Positions 60,384-64,000 of a stretch of 64,000 nt of DNA are shown piece after piece. A program made the position numbers and the translations under genes. This DNA comes from Hypomyces perniciosus (lineage: Eukaryota > Ascomycota > Sordariomycetes > Hypocreales > Hypocreaceae). The DNA is taken from positions 3,844,001 through 3,908,000 of the forward strand of contig SPDT01000005.1 in the NCBI GenBank assembly GCA_008477525.1, given 5' to 3'. Each line of letters begins with the position of its first letter. Position 1 is the stretch's first letter. The notes beneath the pieces were generated by a model. It made no database searches, was not told where the DNA came from, and saw only the letters and a program-made list of their open reading frames with translations.

Positions 60384-60649
60384 TATTAGGTTAAGTAGGC
60401 CAGGGCCTTACCGCTTACTGGCGCTAAAAAGCTTTTATCTGCTATATAAGTAGACATAAGCTGATATATACACTATATAAGCGATGTATTAGACTATGCA
60501 GGCACTTATAAAGCGCCTATATACAGCTTCTTCTTTATGTTAGCTATATATATATATAGCAAGGCCACTACAGTATATTCTCTTTTATAGAATCAAGCTT
60601 TATTTCCTATCTCTCTATACTCTATATAACTGTGCCGCCCTCCGCTATA
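60384..60649 (+). repeat. C1 3' LTR
   Basis: 266 bp, start TATTAGGTTAAG (RIP form of TGTTGGGTTAAG), followed by ATAGC (60650-60654). Confidence 0.92.
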
Positions 60650-60654
60650 ATAGC

Positions 60655-63364
60655 TATAATTCTTTTTAATTATATTAAAGAATAGTATTTATTAAGAAAA
60701 TTATATATTTCTTTAAATAATATTATTTTTACTTTAATATAGTCTTTTTATCCTTTAAATATTTATTAGAAAAACTTATTTAAAAGCTTTAATAAAGTAA
60801 TAAATATTAATTTTGTAATTTTAATAGTTTAGTTAATTTACTTTTAGGTTATTTTTATTATATAATATATAATTAATAATAAAAGGTATTAAAGTTTATA
60901 GCTGCTATTATCTATATATCTACTATATTTAAATATACTTTTTAATTTTAAAGTTTAATTTAGTTTTATAAAAGTAATATATGAAAAAGTAATTATAATA
61001 CTTGTAATAAAGCTTTTCCTTTTTATTATTAACTGTAGATTATAAAAGTAGGCAATAGCTTTATATATATTTAATTTAAGATTAATTATATTTATATTTC
61101 TTTATTATTAATTTTAGTATACTTATAGGTTATATAATAATTTTAATTTAATATTAAAGTTTATAAAATATATAGTTTAAAGGCTCCCTCTTTAATTAAA
61201 TTATAATTTATTTTATTTAAAGTATTTTTAATTAATAATTATTAATATCACATAGTTTTTTATTTAATTAAATTAAACTTTACTTTATTTAAGGCGTTTT
61301 TAATAATCAATTATTAATAATATATATTCCTTATATTAGCTTTAATAAAGATATTTTTCAATCTAACTGCTATTAAAACCTATATAAAGCCAGCTATACT
61401 TTTGAAAAAATTATAATTATAATAATAATAGGATTTAAAGGTAATAGTTAACTTTTTTTAATTAATATTAAAATTTTTTTTTTTTTAGCTATAAAAGGCT
61501 AAAGATTATAAATATATTATTAAAAATATTTATAATAAAGAAATTTAAAGTTTTATTAGCTATACTTTCATTAATAAATATAAAGTTTTTAATAAATAGC
61601 AGTTATTAAATAATAATATTTAATTATTTAATACAAGCACAGTTAATAAAAGCTTAAAGTATATAGCTATTATTTATTCAAGCTTTTATATTAATATAAA
61701 TATTATATATAAAGAACAGTATAATTTATATTAAAAGGGATTTATTACCTATTAATTTAAATTTAAAAGGTTTTTAATTTAAAAGATAATAATAAATTTA
61801 TTTTAAAATAATAATTTTATTTCTAGTTAACTTTTATTTATTATTTTTAATAAAGGTTAATCTTTTTTTAATTTATAAATTAAATTTAAGTTTTTAATAA
61901 ATAAAGCTAATTAAACTAGAGTAAACTAAAAGTTAATAAAGCAGCGCTATTATTATTATCTTTATTAATATTTAAAAAAGGTATATTATTTAAGGCTTAG
62001 ATTTATAGGTTATTTAAATATTATAAATAATATTAATATACTGTTAAGGTTTAATTATTATATTTTATTAAATTATTTGATTATTAGCCTTAAAATATTA
62101 TTAAATTAATATATAGCTAATATAGCTAAACTTAGCGATTTTAGTTTTATATTTAATATAAATTTCCTTTATATATATTAAATTGTTTTTTTATTGCATT
62201 TATTAAAGTTATAGCCTACTTTTTTATAGTAAAAGTAAAGTCCTTTAATAATATATTTTTTATAAAAGACTTAAAGGTAAAGTACTAAAGTATATATAAT
62301 ATTTAACTGTATTAAATCGCTAACTAGTATTAAAATAGCAGTTTAATTATTCTATTAATATTAATAATATTACTATTAATAGTAATACTATTATTATTAA
62401 TAGCTTTATGAATACTAGCCTATTTAAATAGTATAAAGGGCATTATAGTAAATGCTTTTTTAAAGTCTATTATAAATAATTTAATAAAATTAATATTATT
62501 TAATTTAATTATTTAAATCTTTATAGTATTAATAAACTTTAAAAAGACTTTTATTTTTAAAGCCTTTACTATTTACTTAACAGTTTTATTATATTTACTG
62601 CTTAATATAAATACCTTTACTATAAAATTTTAAAAGGCTTATTTAATATATATAAATTATTAAAAGATTATAATACCTTTTAAAATAAACTAATTATTTC
62701 ATATTATTTATTAAAATTAATAAAAAAATTTATATTAATCTTTTAATATAATTAAGTAAAGTTATTAAAAATTTTAATAATAATATTAAAGTTTTTTTAT
62801 TGCAGTTAATATATATTTCCCTTTAAAAGACTTATAATATATAAAGTCTTTTTAAATTTAATTAAAAAAATTAATTATTTATAAAAGTAATAACAATATT
62901 AATTAATATATTTTTATTAATATTTAATAATATCTTTTTATTTATTATTAAATTTTAATTTAATAATTTAAATAAATTGTTATATTTAAAGCTTTATTTT
63001 TATTTTTTTTATTAAACTAAACCTTTTTTTATTATTTAATTAAAAAAATAAAATTAATAATAATTATATTTATTAAATATATATAATTACTATTAATATT
63101 TAATTTTTATAAGGTTTTTAAAAAAAAAGCAAAAATATTAGCTTTATAGCTAAAACTATAGTCTATTAAACTAGGTTAAGCTATAAAGTAAGGTTTAAGG
63201 CATTTATATTTATCTCCCTTATAATTAATTTCCTATAGATATAAAGTTTAAAGGGTAAAGGCTAGGCTGTAAAGGCATTATTATAGGTTTAGGAATAGGG
63301 GGGATTATAATCGGTTAAGTATATACCTCGCGACAGCGCAGCTGAGTTAAGGGATAGCATAAAC
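60655..63364 (-). pseudogene. Gypsy B pol/gag remnant, part 2
   Basis: Continuation of Gypsy B on the minus strand, aligning with 23190-26140 of Gypsy A. Extremely AT-rich with no frames. The leader just inside the LTR (about 63140-63364) is better preserved. Confidence 0.78.
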
Positions 63365-63526
63365 TATTACAGCATAGAAAGGCAGGTCAGGGCAAATATT
63401 GTTATTATACTATAGAGAGCAAGAAAGCCCTGAGGCTCTATAGCTAGGAACGCGTTAGGGCCTGGTTATATGACCAGAGCTCACGTGACAGGGCGTCAAT
63501 ATCGCGTCACGGTCGGTGCCGTGACA
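63365..63526 (-). repeat. Gypsy B 5' LTR
   Basis: 162 bp. Its outer end (minus strand TGTCACGGCACCGACCGTGA) is the most ancestral-looking LTR end of this family in the window; Gypsy A shows TGTTATGGCAC there. Confidence 0.88.
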
Positions 63527-63788
63527 CCTGAATTCCGGCTTTATTCCTCTCTCTTATCTCTCGTTAAAGGACCGATGCCCTGCTATCTCTGATAGTTTCC
63601 TCCCTAGCTATTTTATAGTGTATCTGGAACGCGTCGCGTTCCTTTAGTCCATATTTTTAGCTCCTCCTCGAGTTCTATATCGCAATTTCCTTCTTTTCAA
63701 CTTTAATAGGACTTTCTACCTTGTCCGCACTATCCGACATATACAGATATAAAAAAGAATAACCCTATACCTTTATAGATGAACTTAC
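63527..63788. other. Flanking GC-normal DNA, no gene seen
   Basis: Non-repeat flank to the right of the Gypsy LTR. No supportable reading frame. An Alu-like or SINE-like structure was looked for and not found. Confidence 0.5.
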
Positions 63789-63862
63789 CTCCTACAGGAT
63801 GGCTTAAACTTCCAACCTCCTAATAAATAATCAGATGCGCTAGCCAATTGCGCTATAAAGGA
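63789..63862 (-). tRNA. tRNA-shaped gene, anticodon ATT, probably a pseudogene
   Basis: On the minus strand every cloverleaf position can be filled. Acceptor TCCTTTA/TGTAGGA (one T-T mismatch and one G-T pair); U8-A9; D-stem GCGC/GCGC with loop AATTGGCTA; anticodon stem TCTGA/TTAGG; loop TTATTTA; variable AGGTT; T-stem GGAAG/CATCC with one A-A mismatch; T-loop TTTAAGC. There is no intron. The anticodon would be ATT, not used by eukaryotes. C-to-T and G-to-A decay from GTT (Asn) would explain it in part, and overall the body also resembles tRNA-Arg. The T-loop has TTT instead of TTC, again a C-to-T change. Most likely a RIP-damaged tRNA copy. Confidence 0.6.
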
Positions 63863-64000
63863 CTTGCTGAAAATAAGTTTTTTTTTGGATCCAATTTATG
63901 ATATAATGGATGCATTATAGGACCCTTCACTTATTGGGCTAGTTACAAGGATTTTGTTGGGTATCGCGATGCGCATGCCAGGTGCCTAGGCGTAGGCACT
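63863..64000. other. Window end, GC-normal, no gene seen
   Basis: Unique-looking sequence with a T9 run at 63880-63888 that is upstream of, not after, the minus-strand tRNA-like gene, so it is not its terminator. Nothing else can be supported. Confidence 0.4.

Larger units (their letters stand above)
39213..60649 (+). mobile_element. Copia family C element C1, host of two self-insertions
   Basis: Plus-strand element with 266-bp LTRs at 39213-39478 and 60384-60649, and ATAGC target duplications. The internal region is split into 39479-42004, 49188-49275 and 56404-60383 by copies C2 and C3 of the same family in the opposite orientation. Reassembled order is primer-binding site, gag, pol, antisense ORF remnant, polypurine tract AACTAGGGGGTA (60372-60383). 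The RT box FYINNILI at 58079-58102 is the Copia-type Y-V-D-D in RIP-shifted form. Confidence 0.92.
36838..63526 (-). mobile_element. Gypsy chromovirus B, left-truncated, split by family C
   Basis: Minus-strand relative of Gypsy A: 36838-39212 aligns with 20830-23190 of Gypsy A, and 60655-63364 continues from the same point to the 5' LTR at 63365-63526. The reverse transcriptase box is legible on the minus strand at 38581-38555. The 3' end, including the chromodomain and 3' LTR, is missing at about 36838. It was interrupted between 39212 and 60650 by Copia C1, with the ATAGC target duplication. More AT-shifted than Gypsy A, so probably older. Confidence 0.85.

Noticed and set aside
1..64000. 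Large cargo-carrying transposon (Starship-type) or virus-derived island
   Set aside because: No tyrosine-recombinase captain, cargo gene set or viral gene was found; the repeats are explained by nested LTR elements and hAT elements.

Overview
This window looks like a repeat-rich, AT-rich compartment of a filamentous ascomycete (Pezizomycotina) genome. Fungal-style introns, a type II membrane glycosyltransferase-like gene, an oxidosqualene cyclase relic, a chromodomain Gypsy element, and dense C-to-T/G-to-A decay of nearly every repeat copy (the signature of repeat-induced point mutation, RIP) all point that way. I cannot name a species. About 90 percent of the window is transposable-element sequence, and apparently normal DNA is limited to roughly 4.4-9.1 kb and the last ~470 bases.

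Layout. 1-2291 is the right end of a hAT-like DNA transposon, and 2292-3116 is the 5' end of an inverted Copia copy it interrupts. 3674-3920 is a largely unmutated solo LTR with target duplication. 4.4-9.1 kb is a GC-normal island. It holds a spliced minus-strand gene (4734-6244) for a membrane-anchored lectin-like/glycosyltransferase-like protein, an uncertain gene-like stretch (6857-7745), and a clear N-terminal relic of an oxidosqualene (lanosterol/protostadienol-type) cyclase (8162-9053). The relic has a lost splice donor, three early stops and two frameshifts. 9135-16851 is heavily decayed repeat DNA that I cannot classify, carrying a well-preserved 619-bp hAT-type MITE with 84-bp inverted ends and an 8-bp target duplication.

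16852-36712 is one Copia element (family A, 580-bp LTRs) opened by two insertions. One is a complete minus-strand chromovirus Gypsy with a C-terminal chromodomain (19598-26312). The other is a 6.5-kb composite (28470-34992). The composite has 80-bp LTRs and a TTTAT target duplication of a miniature LTR element (TRIM), but carries inside it a full gag-pol plus one 580-bp LTR of Copia family A, joined exactly at the shared primer-binding site. 36838-63526 is a second, left-truncated Gypsy copy. It is split by a third Copia-type family (family C, ~265-bp LTRs) whose plus-strand copy C1 (39213-60649) is itself split by two minus-strand copies of the same family, C2 (42005-49187) and C3 (49276-56403). 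All three family-C insertions have exact 5-bp target duplications (ATAGC, AGTCC, AAAGC). Family C carries an antisense Ala/Pro-rich ORF with an AT-hook between pol and the 3' LTR. The window ends in unmasked sequence with a tRNA-shaped, probably dead, gene next to the Gypsy LTR.

The only intact-looking host gene is the glycosyltransferase-like gene. The rest records successive insertions: old Gypsy, then C1, then C2/C3; and Copia A, then Gypsy A and the TRIM, then Copia B joining the TRIM. Younger or inner layers (Copia B, C2, the MITE, the solo LTR) carry visibly fewer RIP-type changes. Boundaries and target duplications were read by eye from the sequence; family names rest on motif recognition, not database searches.
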